Assembly: GCA_050084985.1 (NCBI GenBank)
Contig: JBITNC010000002.1
Span: forward strand, 3,286,001 to 3,350,000
Source of the DNA: Nageia nagi
Taxonomy: Eukaryota > Pinophyta
Direction of reading: 5' to 3'
DNA length: 64,000 bases
The position numbers and the translations under genes are program-made. Position 1 is the stretch's first letter. Each line of letters opens with the position of its first letter. Shown piece by piece: positions 45,401-53,364 of this stretch. The notes below the pieces were generated by a model. The model was not told where the DNA came from. It worked only from the letters and a program-made list of their open reading frames with translations, and made no database searches.

Positions 45401-45693
45401 TAAAACATATTGTTCTATGCATTGATGCCTTTGAGTTATATTCATCATACAACAAACTATTCATATATATTCTAATTTCTACGTGATGCTTCTGTACTGG
45501 ATTAGTTGATGTATGGTATATCATGTGGTAAAAGTTTATTTTGAATGTTCTCTTTAATACTTTCCAACAGGCATTGGAGAAATATGAGTATTGGCGTTTA
45601 GCTGATCAGAAACGTGCACCTCCTGGAGTGGTTGGATGGTGGCCATCACGGGCAGTTACCTTTATTGAGAATCATGATACTGGGTCAACTCAG
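12079..45693 (+). CDS. AMY3: alpha-amylase, AMY3 class (internal exons 12079-12437, 17684-18594, 18794-18983, 19113-19219, 29346-29595, 45571-45693)
   Basis: Endo-acting GH13 alpha-amylase that hydrolyses internal alpha-1,4 bonds of starch; AMY3 proteins are plastid enzymes of leaf starch breakdown with N-terminal starch-binding (CBM45) repeats. Seen here: part of a CBM45 repeat (exons 1-2), a charged lysine/glutamate-rich linker, and the catalytic barrel from [13 protein letters not shown] up to [13 protein letters not shown]13 conserved regions are intact: DVVLNHRC (I), GWRLDFVRG with the nucleophile Asp (II), FAVGEYWD with the acid/base Glu (III) and ENHD (IV). All joined phases keep one frame (0, 2, 0, 2, 0) with GT/AG introns of 5,246, 199, 129, 10,126 and 15,975 bp. 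Missing: transit peptide, first CBM45 and the last exons (expected to follow with GHW...). The intact frame suggests a functional gene; the window shows only its middle. Confidence 0.95.
12438..14440. other. intron sequence, no recognisable feature
   Basis: First part of the 5,246-bp intron between exons at 12,437 and 17,684. No coding or repeat structure that I can support; short frames here do not match known families. The right part may include decayed 5' LINE sequence. Confidence 0.4.
14455..16570 (+). pseudogene. LINE (non-LTR) reverse transcriptase, split by a solo LTR
   Basis: Left part 14,455-15,146 encodes a decayed ORF2: [83 protein letters not shown] and [15 protein letters not shown]. 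Right part 16,303-16,570 continues with [12 protein letters not shown] (the altered catalytic F/YxDD box; the second Asp is Asn) and [10 protein letters not shown]. Removing the 15,147-16,302 LTR rejoins the frame. Stops and the altered catalytic box show it is dead. Lies in an AMY3 intron in sense orientation. Confidence 0.8.
15147..16302 (-). mobile_element. solo LTR inside the LINE (family L)
   Basis: Begins TGTAATGACCC and ends ...AAGACA; flanks tcctt / tcttt form a 5-bp target duplication with one mismatch, and the LINE reading frame resumes across it. Sequence is related to the LTRs at 56,073-57,631 and 61,015-62,250 (shared blocks such as CAACGTTAGCCTCC and GGGATTCCC), so it is a diverged solo LTR of the same lineage. 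Confidence 0.7.
16571..17683. other. intron sequence, no recognisable feature
   Basis: Rest of the intron, AT-rich, with no supported element apart from decayed LINE sequence at its left edge. A polypyrimidine-rich tail leads into the acceptor at 17,683. Confidence 0.4.
17684..18594 (+). CDS. AMY3: AMY3 exon b: end of CBM45, linker, start of GH13 barrel
   Basis: Acceptor ggattgcag and donor after ccag at 18,594. It encodes about 304 residues: the rest of the starch-binding domain ([27 protein letters not shown]), a long charged linker rich in Lys, Glu and Gln that may be helical (about residues 80-150 of the exon), a short helical stretch ([13 protein letters not shown]), then the first catalytic strands ([38 protein letters not shown]). 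The linker is the least conserved part in this family. Ends in phase 2: AG joins A of the next exon to give Arg. Confidence 0.94.
18794..18983 (+). CDS. AMY3: AMY3 exon c: GH13 conserved region I
   Basis: Acceptor cttcag, donor caggtatg. Encodes [18 protein letters not shown], then GDVVLNHRC (region I; Asp and His line the active site), [12 protein letters not shown] and DDPHFQ. It follows a short 199-bp intron and precedes a 129-bp intron, in contrast with the giant introns elsewhere in this gene. Confidence 0.95.
19113..19219 (+). CDS. AMY3: AMY3 exon d: GH13 domain B segment
   Basis: Acceptor catacag, donor after ag at 19,219 (gtttct). Encodes [20 protein letters not shown] followed by a helix ending LLWL plus a split Arg codon that is completed by the first base of the exon at 29,346. 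This junction spans a 10,126-bp intron packed with family X copies. Confidence 0.94.
19220..19602. other. intron left flank
   Basis: Start of the 10.1-kb intron. Short direct repeats (TCACCTCA followed by GTA) around 19,480-19,530; otherwise nothing recognisable before the X3 terminus. Confidence 0.35.
20235..20310 (+). promoter_or_regulatory. promoter-like block with terminus-like sequence in X3 leader
   Basis: TGTGACACCTGTACA is followed by GCTATAAAAGGGG and then GGTGCTGTGCCACCCCCC, which resembles the element's own 5' terminal sequence. It may be a promoter repeat or the relic of a second 5' end inside X3. Confidence 0.4.
21475..21508 (+). promoter_or_regulatory. promoter-like block ahead of X3 ORF
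   Basis: GGTGACACATGGCA then TATAAATA at 21,501. The same spacing and motifs occur in X4 (26,891-26,924) and, on the minus strand, at 51,545-51,508. This conservation among copies suggests a genuine RNA polymerase II promoter for the ORF. Confidence 0.55.
21866..24810 (+). pseudogene. family X ORF (X3), N terminus deleted
   Basis: Decayed frame with many stops. Landmarks in order: [21 protein letters not shown], a [10 protein letters not shown]-type segment, [74 protein letters not shown], a Ser/acidic tract, a basic motif (KKKRRQEEH), and an intact 123-codon stretch (24,208-24,579) with [20 protein letters not shown] and [17 protein letters not shown]. Parallel to X1 and the 47-50 kb copy. 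Function unknown; helical, coiled-coil-like near the end. Confidence 0.7.
25254..25261 (+). promoter_or_regulatory. second TATA of X3 (3' region)
   Basis: GGCCTATTTATACCCC, about 440 bp after the end of ORF homology and about 1 kb before the element's CAACA end, as expected if the 3' region were the promoter-R-U5 part of an LTR. Confidence 0.4.
26455..27510. repeat. hairpin array in X4 leader
   Basis: About seven units with inner GAGTGCAAAAGCACTC (variants) and outer GGCGCATG...GTGCGCC pairs, clear near 26,458, 26,578, 26,690, 26,800, 27,310 and 27,450. The inner loop is AAAA here and TTTT in X3. Confidence 0.65.
26891..26924 (+). promoter_or_regulatory. promoter-like block in X4
   Basis: AGGTGACATGTGG followed by TATAAATA at 26,917; matches the X3 block at 21,475-21,508 in both motifs and spacing. 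Confidence 0.5.
27790..28170 (+). pseudogene. family X ORF, N-terminal block (X4)
   Basis: The open frame at 27,838-28,050 encodes [40 protein letters not shown] and DEFHDSTTK, collinear with the X1 N-terminal part (VIMDFSPNGIEAAFGW) and with the 50-kb copy. Ends in decayed sequence near 28,170. Confidence 0.65.
28430..28960 (-). mobile_element. degenerate LTR fragment (family L relative)
   Basis: Scattered matches to the 56-57 kb LTR in the same order: CTAGGCATGCC region, GTTGGCTTCCAAGGAGCCAA, and GGAATACCACCGGATGG. No ends or target duplication found, so boundaries are approximate. Confidence 0.4.
28961..29345. other. intron tail before AMY3 exon e
   Basis: AT-rich sequence with T-runs leading to the acceptor at 29,345; no other feature seen. 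Confidence 0.4.
29346..29595 (+). CDS. AMY3: AMY3 exon e: catalytic nucleophile and acid/base
   Basis: Acceptor aatgcag, donor gtgagt. Encodes [15 protein letters not shown] with the nucleophilic Asp (region II) and [13 protein letters not shown] with the acid/base Glu (region III), then the [14 protein letters not shown] segment. Both catalytic residues are in this one exon, isolated between introns of 10.1 and 16.0 kb. Phase 0 at its end. Confidence 0.96.
29961..30170. repeat. 109-bp tandem duplication at LTR start
   Basis: Two near-identical units (CATTTTGTGATGCCCCC ... TTATTAATGTATTGCACTTT). Both are preceded by TA-rich microsatellite DNA (29,934-29,959 and 30,052-30,066). Confidence 0.8.
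29966..31370 (+). mobile_element. solo LTR, family L
   Basis: Starts TGTGATGCCCCC and ends GGGTGCTTGCA; flanked by cattt on both sides (29,961-29,965 and 31,371-31,375). Internal blocks match the 56-62 kb LTRs in reverse orientation: ATGGGTCAATG, GAGCCCCAAG, GGGACGTCTCC, GGGAATCCCAAGG, and the end region with GAGGGTTTGAATGCTTATTG. The first about 109 bp are tandemly duplicated (29,961-30,069 and 30,070 onward), including the cattt flank, so the exact left end is ambiguous between 29,966 and 30,075. Confidence 0.75.
31371..31563. other. short intergap in intron
   Basis: AT-rich sequence between the solo LTR and the hAT remnant; nothing recognisable. Confidence 0.3.
31564..32170 (-). pseudogene. 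hAT transposase, C-terminal dimerisation region and tail
   Basis: Encodes [19 protein letters not shown] and [17 protein letters not shown], the hAT C-terminal signature (C-x-R-x-W-S ... RLxDLVFVHYN; Arg lost to a stop), then a 108-codon open tail (31,890-31,564) rich in Phe, Glu and Arg/Lys that ends the frame. Frame changes between the two pieces. Confidence 0.65.
34080..35830. repeat. degenerate hairpin array with GGTCGCATG / CATGCGACC stems
   Basis: More than a dozen GTCGCATG-like and CATGCGACC-like half sites alternate, for example at 34,828-34,868 and 35,350-35,445. Inner palindromes of the X1-X4 arrays are mostly lost here, leaving the outer pair. Confidence 0.55.
34545..34800. repeat. 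tandem duplication of about 125 bp
   Basis: Two copies of a unit containing ATCTTTGAGTTTGGGT, TTTTTAGTCC and GATTAGCATAAATCTGAAA, each ending at a GCGACCAACCTTGG site; recent relative to the rest of the array. Confidence 0.75.
36240..37191 (-). pseudogene. hAT transposase, middle part
   Basis: Encodes [40 protein letters not shown], a decayed [15 protein letters not shown] block, then [20 protein letters not shown] and [15 protein letters not shown], as in plant hAT proteins (catalytic RNase H-like fold and insertion). About 40 residues expected before YIAVWK are missing at the X insertion. Confidence 0.8.
37945..38006. repeat. 31-bp perfect tandem duplication
   Basis: Unit contains TCACTATTCAATTACTTGG; two copies in the X5 3' region. 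X2 has one copy of the related sequence, so the duplication arose in X5. Confidence 0.85.
38104..38111 (-). promoter_or_regulatory. TATA of X5 3' region
   Basis: CTATTTATAGCC on the minus strand, at the same place and in the same context (followed by TGTAGGGGATTAGA) as in X2 at 4,453-4,460. Confidence 0.5.
38342..39853 (-). pseudogene. family X ORF, C-terminal half, diverged subfamily (X5)
   Basis: Open pieces 39,853-39,662, 39,649-39,440, 39,119-38,904 and 38,719-38,471. [20 protein letters not shown] and [15 protein letters not shown] parallel YECTNWQQIDMIKQELALYE and VADHYDPDGVIDAFF of the 49-kb copy; the C terminus ([18 protein letters not shown], stop at 38,342) parallels X2. Middle is a Thr/Lys/Glu-rich linker with many breaks. 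Confidence 0.6.
39966..40766 (-). pseudogene. hAT transposase, N-terminal part
   Basis: Probable start ATG at 40,766. Encodes a decayed BED-finger region ([20 protein letters not shown]), [17 protein letters not shown], then [40 protein letters not shown] and [19 protein letters not shown] up to LFLKLMD, all in hAT order. Interrupted there by the X fragment ending near 39,965. Three or more stops. Confidence 0.8.
40767..41204. other. intron, possible hAT 5' end
   Basis: Sequence upstream of the hAT start codon, A-rich, with no terminal inverted repeat that I could find. Confidence 0.3.
41205..42287 (+). mobile_element. solo LTR M1
   Basis: Starts TGTGACATCCC and ends CATCACA (inverted TGTGA/TCACA), flanked by a perfect 5-bp duplication gtcta (41,200-41,204 and 42,288-42,292). 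Length 1,083 bp. Shares blocks with the family L LTRs (ATTGTGAGCC, GGGACGTCTCCCC, GTGGGAATCCC), so L and M are related lineages. No internal region on either side. Confidence 0.85.
43558..44162 (-). mobile_element. solo LTR nested in M2 (different family)
   Basis: 605 bp, TGTT...AACA, flanked by perfect atcat on both sides (43,553-43,557 and 44,163-44,167). Minus strand shows TATTTATAAATAAGAG as TATA box and CCGTGGATGTAGCC with GGTGAACCACGTTAT downstream, the R-U5 pattern often seen in plant Copia LTRs. No internal domain. Confidence 0.85.
44284..44341. repeat. 29-bp perfect tandem duplication
   Basis: Two copies of a unit starting ATGCAATGCCTTGGAATCAT, inside solo LTR M2. Confidence 0.9.
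45571..45693 (+). CDS. AMY3: AMY3 exon f: GH13 conserved region IV
   Basis: Acceptor ttccaacag, donor gtaaca. Encodes [28 protein letters not shown] and [11 protein letters not shown] (region IV, transition-state Asp). In relatives the protein continues with the C-terminal beta domain (about 150 residues), which I could not find in the remaining 18.3 kb, so the next exon is probably outside the window. Confidence 0.95.
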
Positions 45694-46198
45694 GTAACAA
45701 CCGTTCAACATTGATCACACTGCAATACAATACCAAACACCTGTGAGCTTCATCACTGCAGTATAATACACAGAGGTCTTCAATATTTTGAATAAATATA
45801 TTAGGTTATGCTTCTAATTTCTTCTCCCTTTTACTTTGAAGTTTTCAGTTAATTACAGCTGCATTTTAAATTGTTTCTCTTCTTCAATATCTTGTTTATT
45901 TACCTAAATTCAAATAGATGGAAATTCAAAGGTGTAAGAAAACAGATACTATGGTGATAAAGTATAAATAAAGATGGTATTCCTGAAAACCATGTTTGAA
46001 TTTCATAATCTCTAAAAAAATAGATGCAGATGGCCATTGATGAACCATTCTTTGTTCAAAACTTTGATCATTATGGATTGAGTTCTTTTGGATATGTTGT
46101 TTGTGAAGGTTTAAGAAAATGATATTGTTTTTAAAAGATAAATCTCCATAAGTGTTATCAGATATTTGCTAGTCTTGGGATGGAGAGAGCTTGTTTTC
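45694..46198. other. AMY3 intron, left part
   Basis: Ordinary AT-rich intron sequence after the donor at 45,694; nothing recognisable up to the X6 terminus. Confidence 0.4.
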
Positions 46199-47456
46199 TG
46201 TTGGGATGCTTTTCTTTCCCGAGCAAGACACTCTGAATATCGCACGCGGAACTTAGGAGATCCCAAGCAACATAGTTGGGAATGCGTTACCAATTCCCCT
46301 GTTTGAAAAGGATTGGGTAACTCCAAGGCTCTTGTTGAAATGCTTACTCGACGACCTAACGTTATGACGTTCAAGGTGTGCTCGCTGAGCTCGTTTATGG
46401 TCTAGGGATAGATAAATAAAAAGAAAGTGCGGTATCCCTCTTTGGAATCAACCTCAATGGAATGGAATGAGAGGTGTGTAGCCTGTTAACCAATGGTGTT
46501 TTATTCTTTGATGTATAGAGTTTGTTCAAAACCTTTGTGTGTGGACTTAACGATTGTATTTGGGTATGAAAGCATAAAGATAATACTGTAAAAAGTGGAG
46601 GACAACACCTTGGAGAAAGAAAGGATACTTGGTTGGATATGAGTTCGAGGTTCACTGACGGGAAAGTGTCTAAGAGTTAATCTCTTCCGAATCGGTTAAG
46701 GGCTCTTCATCCAATTCATCCAACCTTGCAAGCAAACGACTTAGCGTTCGAATTGCTTCGAACAGGAGTGGGAAGGAATGCCAATTGTCGGTTCTCTACG
46801 AATAGGACCGATTCAATTAAATGGAAATGGAAGGTCTCAAAGTGAAAGGATCATGGTTTTGGATGAAGGACCTAGCAAGATGTCATGGAAGTAGAAATTG
46901 ACATAGAATACCCAATCAACTTGCGTGTTAAGGACCAAGCAACAAACATAGGTAAGCTACAAACACTTGTTAAAGTTTTTTAGAGATAACTTTCCTAAAG
47001 CTTGAGAGCTTTCAAAGGAATAAAACGAAAGTACACAAGCCAACTATGAGTGCCTTCAAAGAATCAATCTATAACACCAATATGAAAAGTATCAAACTCA
47101 AGTCTTTGCATTAACCACTTTGTACTAAATTTTGAAAAAGGAGGTGCCAAAATTTACAATAAGCTCTCAATTCTCAAAATATCTCTCTTCAAGCTTGAAG
47201 TGTTTGCTTCAGAATGAAGTCCTTACAAAAGTGAGACCCTTGGTCTCTTACTTATCGAGTTTTGGAAACCCTAAAGTGACTTTTGAAACCCTAGAAATGA
47301 GTTTTAAAACCCTAACCCTAAGTGTAACACTAACAATTATTTACAAGCTAATTGAAAATGCTAATTAAGATTACAATTGGACTTAGTGGAAATCCACTAA
47401 GTTGGCCAAATATTTGGCTTACATATCAAAAACTTGCAAAAATAAATCCCTTTCTA

Positions 47457-50400
47457 TTATGGCAATTGTGGGAAGATGCCTTGCACGTTTGTGGCGATTT
47501 TGGCTTCAAAGTCATCTCCATTGAACGCTTCTACGTTCTTGATGGCGCGATGGATTGTCTGGAGGGCTCCTTCGTTTGATAGCAGGTGCTCTAGGATGGC
47601 CTTATTGGTTTTGACCATTTCCTTGCACAAATCAGCCAATCTCATCTGTCTTGTCATCTGTTTTCTTGTCTTCAGGTTGTGTGGATCCTCGGGACACAAC
47701 TGCTCTGCAATAGTGGCGTGGATCATTGTCATCACTCTCATATACTCCTTAATGCTGCCTTTTTCCTCAAACAAGGGTACCTGGAGTTCATATTCCCTTA
47801 CTTGTTCACTGATAACGGCCTTGAGTTGAGTTTTGTTGTATATGAAGTTGGTGGACTTGGCTTTGATGTAGAACAAATAATCATACAATTGGAACCAATC
47901 TATGCAAAAATCTAGCACCAAAGGATGATGGGTTGCCCTTCTTCGTAGGTCAAACATTGTAGGATACCCACTCTTCCACCTGATGATCAACTGGTCTATT
48001 TTCTTTGCTTGAGAATGCGACCCCTCCTCCTCAATATAAATATTTACCATGCTTGAGTGGAGTGCTTTGATAGCTTCGATAAGGTCCTTGTTCCATCCTT
48101 GTTTCAGAGCGACAATTCTAGTATTTAAGTCAACCTGCTTTTTGATGTCTTCAACTGTCAAATTAGCAACCTTGACTTCTTTGTCAATCATTTCTTGACT
48201 CGTCACTTTCTTCTTCAGCTTTTGGATCTCTAGCTTTAATAAGGTATCGGATTCCCTCAATGCCCGTGCATTTGTGATGATTCTGTGTTCCATTCCCAAT
48301 GGGCGAACAATCTCTGTAGGGGCCTCTTTTGTTTCAATTGTGAGGGCAAACTTTCCGGTGCCAGCCTTGTTCTTTCTGGAGTAGAGTTTGTCCTCGTAGG
48401 TGACGTTACCTACACTGGTTGGTGAGACTATCAATCTGCTGAAGTTCCTCATTTTCATCTTCGGAATCTTCTCCTTCGCAAGGGTGATTTGAACTCAAAT
48501 TAGCCATCACTGCAGCCATATCGAAGTGGGGTTCCATGGGTTGTTTTCTATAGGGAACCATCTCTTCGTCTTCGATGATCTTGACATCATGCTCTACTTG
48601 TCTTCTTTTTCTCCCTTGTTCTTCATTTTCTCCCTCATCCTTTTGATTTCCATCATCTCCCCGTGAAGATGATGCCATTGTCCTGGGTCTGTAAGTACCC
48701 TTCTGAGCTGATATTGTCGTAGTTCTCCGAGATGGTGGCGCTTGTGACGTCTGTTTCTGAAGAACGGATTTTGGGGTGCTTGCTCTTGCTGCTTGCTGTA
48801 CAATCATATTAATTGAGGGATTGCCCTCGTTAAGGATCTCTACTGAATGATCAGTGTCGACCCTATCAAAGGCAATATCTTGGGTTATCTCCATGTCTGT
48901 GTTGATGACTGCAGTAAGATCCATCTCTTCATCAGACTCTGATGAGTCACTTGGTCCATATTTGTCGGAATTGGATGATGATGTGTTGGGGTTTTGATTC
49001 AGGCGCATACCACTCCGATTCAAACCTTGTGGGAGATTTATCTTTTTCTGCAAGTCTTTGAATGGTTGAGAGATCAGGCCTACTCTTCTGAGGTCCAGGA
49101 TTTCAATCCTCTAACTAATGACAGTTGTTTCAATGGTTTGTCCGAGGATGCTATTGGTAGCATACTACCTGTTTGGTCCTTAAGCCAGGGTTACTAAAGT
49201 GGATATTATGGGAAAAACATACCCATGGCTTGGGGGTACGGAGACTTGTGCATTGGCTCTTAACCTGGTAGCTTCTTTGGCTCCGTGCTGTTTTTGTTAT
49301 TTTTTCAGCTCCTTGTGAATCTATTGAACCTACAGGGTGTCCTGAATGTTCCTGTACCTCTCAATGCTACAAAGGGATTGGTGTGGATATGATGAGCTCC
49401 ATGTCTTTTGGAAAAATGCATCAATTACTCCATCGGGATCATAGTGATCCGCAACTACTTTGGTTGGAAACTCATACAATGCCAACTCTTGTTTAATCAT
49501 GTCAATCTGTTGCCAGTTGGTGCATTCATAATTTTCGATGACGATAGGTAATTGGTAAGTGGTCGCCGTCTTCTTTACCCATACCTTGTCATGCATGTTT
49601 AGCAAGTGTCTTGAAAATTCCATGAGGATGGTACGATCACTTGCGTAATGGGGTAGCTTATAAGGGGCTTCTTTGGAGACATAGACCTTGTGGTAGGTGA
49701 ACTCTATGTCTTCTGCAAAGAAGTCTTCATGTCCCTTGATAGCAGCAATAGCCTCATTGGATATTCGGAGTACATTGGCTTTGCCCATGATCTCTTTGTA
49801 AATTTTGCCTTCAAAACTGTCGGTCATTATCTTCCAGTTTCCATTGTTCCATTTGTTATGAGCAAAGAACCGTGGGTAGTTTTCCCACACTGGATGTGTC
49901 GGGTCATAAAGATACTAGTTATTGGTGATTGAGGTTACCCTCTCCCTTTCGTGAAGGAGTACGTAAACCAGGTAGGAGTTCATATAGACTTTCGTGCTCA
50001 TTTGGATATTTTTCAGTTGTTGAGCCAAAAAATCACTAATTACTCTACTCCACCTTATGCCTTTACCATTGCTGATCAACTCTATAAACCCTGCGAATTC
50101 CGGTCGGAATTTGGTGTCGTCTTTCTATCCAGTCACTCTGGAAAGCATTGATATTAGTCTGGAGACTACTGGATAGAATTCTTCTCTGTTTGGCATTGCT
50201 AAGGCTCTCCCTATGAGATGTTTGCGGTCATTGGCCAACCAATCTCTGATCAAATCAGCTGAAGGTTTCAGACTTTTGTAGAACCTCATGGAGTCCTGTA
50301 CGCTGTCTGATAGGCCTTCGTTTTTCCAAGCGAACACGTTCTCTATTCCTTCCTCAGAGAAGTCCATGATTACCTTGTTCCTTATGTTGAGGAGTCTCCG

Positions 50401-50716
50401 CTTTTTGATGTCACAATGCTTTCCTAGCTCGTAACACAGCTCAGGGAAGGTGGTGGTGAATGGCACCATAGAAGCTGTTACTAGTAAGGAGGTTTTCAAA
50501 GTGTCCTTCACTAGTGAAGATGGATCCAATGCTTGTATTTTCATTAAAGTTTTTATTGGATCGAAGGAGTTACAATTTGTCCCCGATCTCGCTCGGCTGG
50601 TCAATGATTCTTGCGGCAGGCATCACTGGCTCTGTTGTGTGTTCGAGTGTGATGAGACTGTCCATTGTGAGCCTTTTCTGCTTCCTGTCTTTGATGTTCT
50701 GAGCGACTAACACCAT
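47457..50716 (-). pseudogene. family X ORF, most complete copy (about 1,050 codons, few breaks)
   Basis: Start ATG at 50,716 (MVLVAQNIKDRKQKR), about 790 bp downstream of a TATA motif. Open stretches: 50,604-50,125, 49,890-49,330, 49,053-48,406 and 48,458-47,457; the last two overlap in different frames. Blocks: FPELCYELGKHCDIKKRRLL, VIMDFSEEGIENVFAWKNEG, IRWSRVISDFLAQQLK, VYMNSYLVYVLLHE, ASDRTILMEFSRHLL, HYDPDGVIDAFFQKTW, a Ser/Asp/Glu tract, GRKRRQVEHD (nuclear-localisation-like), then a 333-codon open C-terminal region with a probable coiled coil (LKLEIQKLKKKV). I recognise no family with confidence. The V-x-D-F-S-x-E-G-I-E pattern loosely recalls gag-associated plant transposon proteins, which is speculation. 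Few stops, so this copy is the youngest. Confidence 0.7.
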
Positions 50717-51507
50717 TGTGTTCTGTGTCAGAAAACAACAAGAGCTAGAAGAGTCTTGGGAAGCTTATGACACTTTCTAGGCAAGCAAAGAGGGGTTTTT
50801 GAAAAATTTAGATTTTTTGGCGTTTTTCACTCTAAGTGTGCCATCATCGAAAAGTGTTGTAATTTAGGGATGACACAAAGGTAACTAGCTCAAAGGGGGA
50901 TGCCTTGGCAAAAAATTAGGATGTTTGGAGAATTTTCAACTTTTTTCTCAAAAAAGCTGACTTTTTTAATAGGAAAAAGTGGTGAAATTGGCAAACGGTG
51001 CTGGAATCAAGTTTCAACACCTTGGATGGGAAATGAGTGGAGAAGGTGTTTTAAACTTTGAAATGGCTAAAAGGGACTTCAAAAACAATTTTTGGAGTTT
51101 TTGGAATTTTTTGTCAAGAAATGAGGATTTTGAGCACTTAGATCTTGGATCATATGTTATTTTTTTTGTTGAAATTAGAAGTTGATCACATGGATAAAGG
51201 GTATTCAAAAAAGTGATCAAACTTGAGATCTGGAAAAATAAATTATCAAGTGTTTGAGTGTTGGGAAAATGGGGTTTTGGTGAAAAAATCCTCAAAACTT
51301 GAAAAAAAGAAGTTCATGTGAATGCAGGATGCTTGGATTTCGAATTTTAAAGGAGTTTGGGTGAATAGAAATGGTGCTAAGTGTTCAAAAATATCCTTCA
51401 AGACTGAACGTTGACTTTCTTTCTCACTTGGCTCCCAAATTCTGAAAACTTTGGGCAGCATAAGGGTGCAAAAATGAGAGTGGTGAAAAATGGAGGGGGT
51501 ATGGCTG

Positions 51508-51545
51508 TATTTATAGGCTCAAGGGGTCAAAAGGTGCCACATGTC
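51508..51545 (-). promoter_or_regulatory. promoter block of X6
   Basis: Minus strand: GACATGTGGCACC followed by CCTATAAATACAGCC (TATA at 51,515-51,508). Same motif pair as X3 and X4. Confidence 0.55.
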
Positions 51546-51947
51546 AACACCTCATCAACCCTAGAGCTCCAAACTTGCATTTTGGACCTTTCTTCCTCCT
51601 TGCCAACGTTGGGAAACATGGAAAAAAGGCCAAACCTACGCCTAAGTGTGGAAGGAGCAGATTTGGTGCAATGTGGGGGGTCTTGGAAGCAATAATGATG
51701 GCCTTTGGATGCTCTTCAACCTCCATGTTTCAAATTTGGATTTCAAATTTTGAGATTTTTGTGGAAAAATCCAAATTTTTTGAGTTTTCTCAGCCTTTGA
51801 ATCCCTTTTGAATGCAAAAAGGTGGTTTTTGGGAGTTTGTATGGGCCAAAAGGCACAAATGATAGGTCAAAATGGTGGTAGAATCACACCACCTATCTCA
51901 TAGAGGCAAAAAATTGCAATTTTGGACAATTTTAGGGGTCAAGGAGG

Positions 51948-53300
51948 CCAGGCGCAGGTTTTAGGAGTTTAGGCAAGTTTTGAAAAAATGGAAAAATGGG
52001 GAAAACTTGCAAAATTGCCGCCTAACTTTTTGAGGGGCTAAACTTGATTTTTTTGCAACATTACAAGGGGCAATGTTGATCTCCTTTGAATTTGACACCC
52101 TACCTTTCTTTCCAATTTTGATTTTGAGGATTTTTGAAAAACTTGGAAAATTTTCAAGCTCTCCCATTGGCTGATCCAAATTTTGTCATTTTGGGGGAGT
52201 AGATCCACTTTTTAAAAAAAACTTAAAACATGAATGATGTGCAAAATTGGATTTCCCATGCTCCTAGGATCAATGTTTTTGAATTTTGAGCAAAAATGAC
52301 CCTTTGAGTGCTAGGCACAGGTTTTGAGGGTCTTCGCATGTTTCGGAAAAATTGGAAAGTGGGGGAAAAGAGGCAAAACTGCCGCCTAGGTTTTTGGAGG
52401 GGAAAAATTAGTTTTTTTGCAACATTGCAAGAGGCAATGTTGCTCTCCTTTGAATTTTGCACCTTAACTCACTCTGCTTTTTTGATTTGGCCAATTTTGG
52501 AAAATTTGGGAAATTTTTGGAGCTCTCTCATTCGCCAATCGAATTTTGATGATTTGAGGAAGTAGATCTCATTTTTTTCGAAAACTCAAATCATCAATCT
52601 TGTGTGAAATCCCATCCTACACCCCATGAAGATCAAAAATTTTGATTTTTTGGAATTTGGAATTTTGGGGCACAAGAAGGGTAGGCGCAGGTTTTGAGGC
52701 TTTTGGGGTGTGTTGGAAAATTGAGAAAATGAGGGAAAACACCCAAAACCAGCTCCTAACTCTAGGAGAGACAAAAATTGTCCAATTTTGAAAATTCCAA
52801 GAGGAAAGGTGCCTAATTTTTGATTTGTCACCCTACCTCTTTCTTAGATTTTCATTTTGACACTTTTGGAATTTTTGAAATTTTGGAGCACCCCTATTGG
52901 CTGTCCTTTTACTCATTTTCCCATTTTTTCACTTTCGGTGGAGCAAAACTTGTCGAAATTGTGAACTTGAAAGACCAATTTGATGTAGAATTGCGATCCC
53001 CACACTCTTGAGCTCAAAAATTGCCATTTCGGATCAATTTGGGCCTTCCAAAAGGTAGGCGCAGGTTTTGAAGAGAATAGGCCATTTTTTGAAATTAGAC
53101 TAAGTGAGGGAAAACTTGCAAAACTCCCCCCCTAACTTTTCAGGGGTCAAATATCAAGTTTTTTCGGTATTTCCAAGAGTAAAGTGGCCTTAATTTGTCA
53201 TTTGGCACCACACCTCTCTCTCGGGTTTTCATTTCGAGCATTTTGAAAAAACTCATTTTTCTGAGCTCAACCTGAAGCTTCTTGAATGCCAAAACGCCTA
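51948..53300. repeat. four tandem repeats of about 370 bp in X6 leader
   Basis: Units start near 51,951, 52,313, 52,683 and 53,058, each with GGCGCAGGTTTTGAGG (variants), GGGGAAAACTTGCAAAA, TAACTTTT and a CACCCTACCTCTTT-like block. The first two contain an inverted repeat CAACATTGC...GCAATGTTG (52,059-52,081 region and 52,420-52,442). They occupy the place held by hairpin arrays in X1-X4. Confidence 0.85.
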
Positions 53301-53364
53301 TTTTTTGATTTTGGCCTTCAAGGGCGCTCAAACTTGCTTTCCTCTTTCATTTCGGGCTATATTG

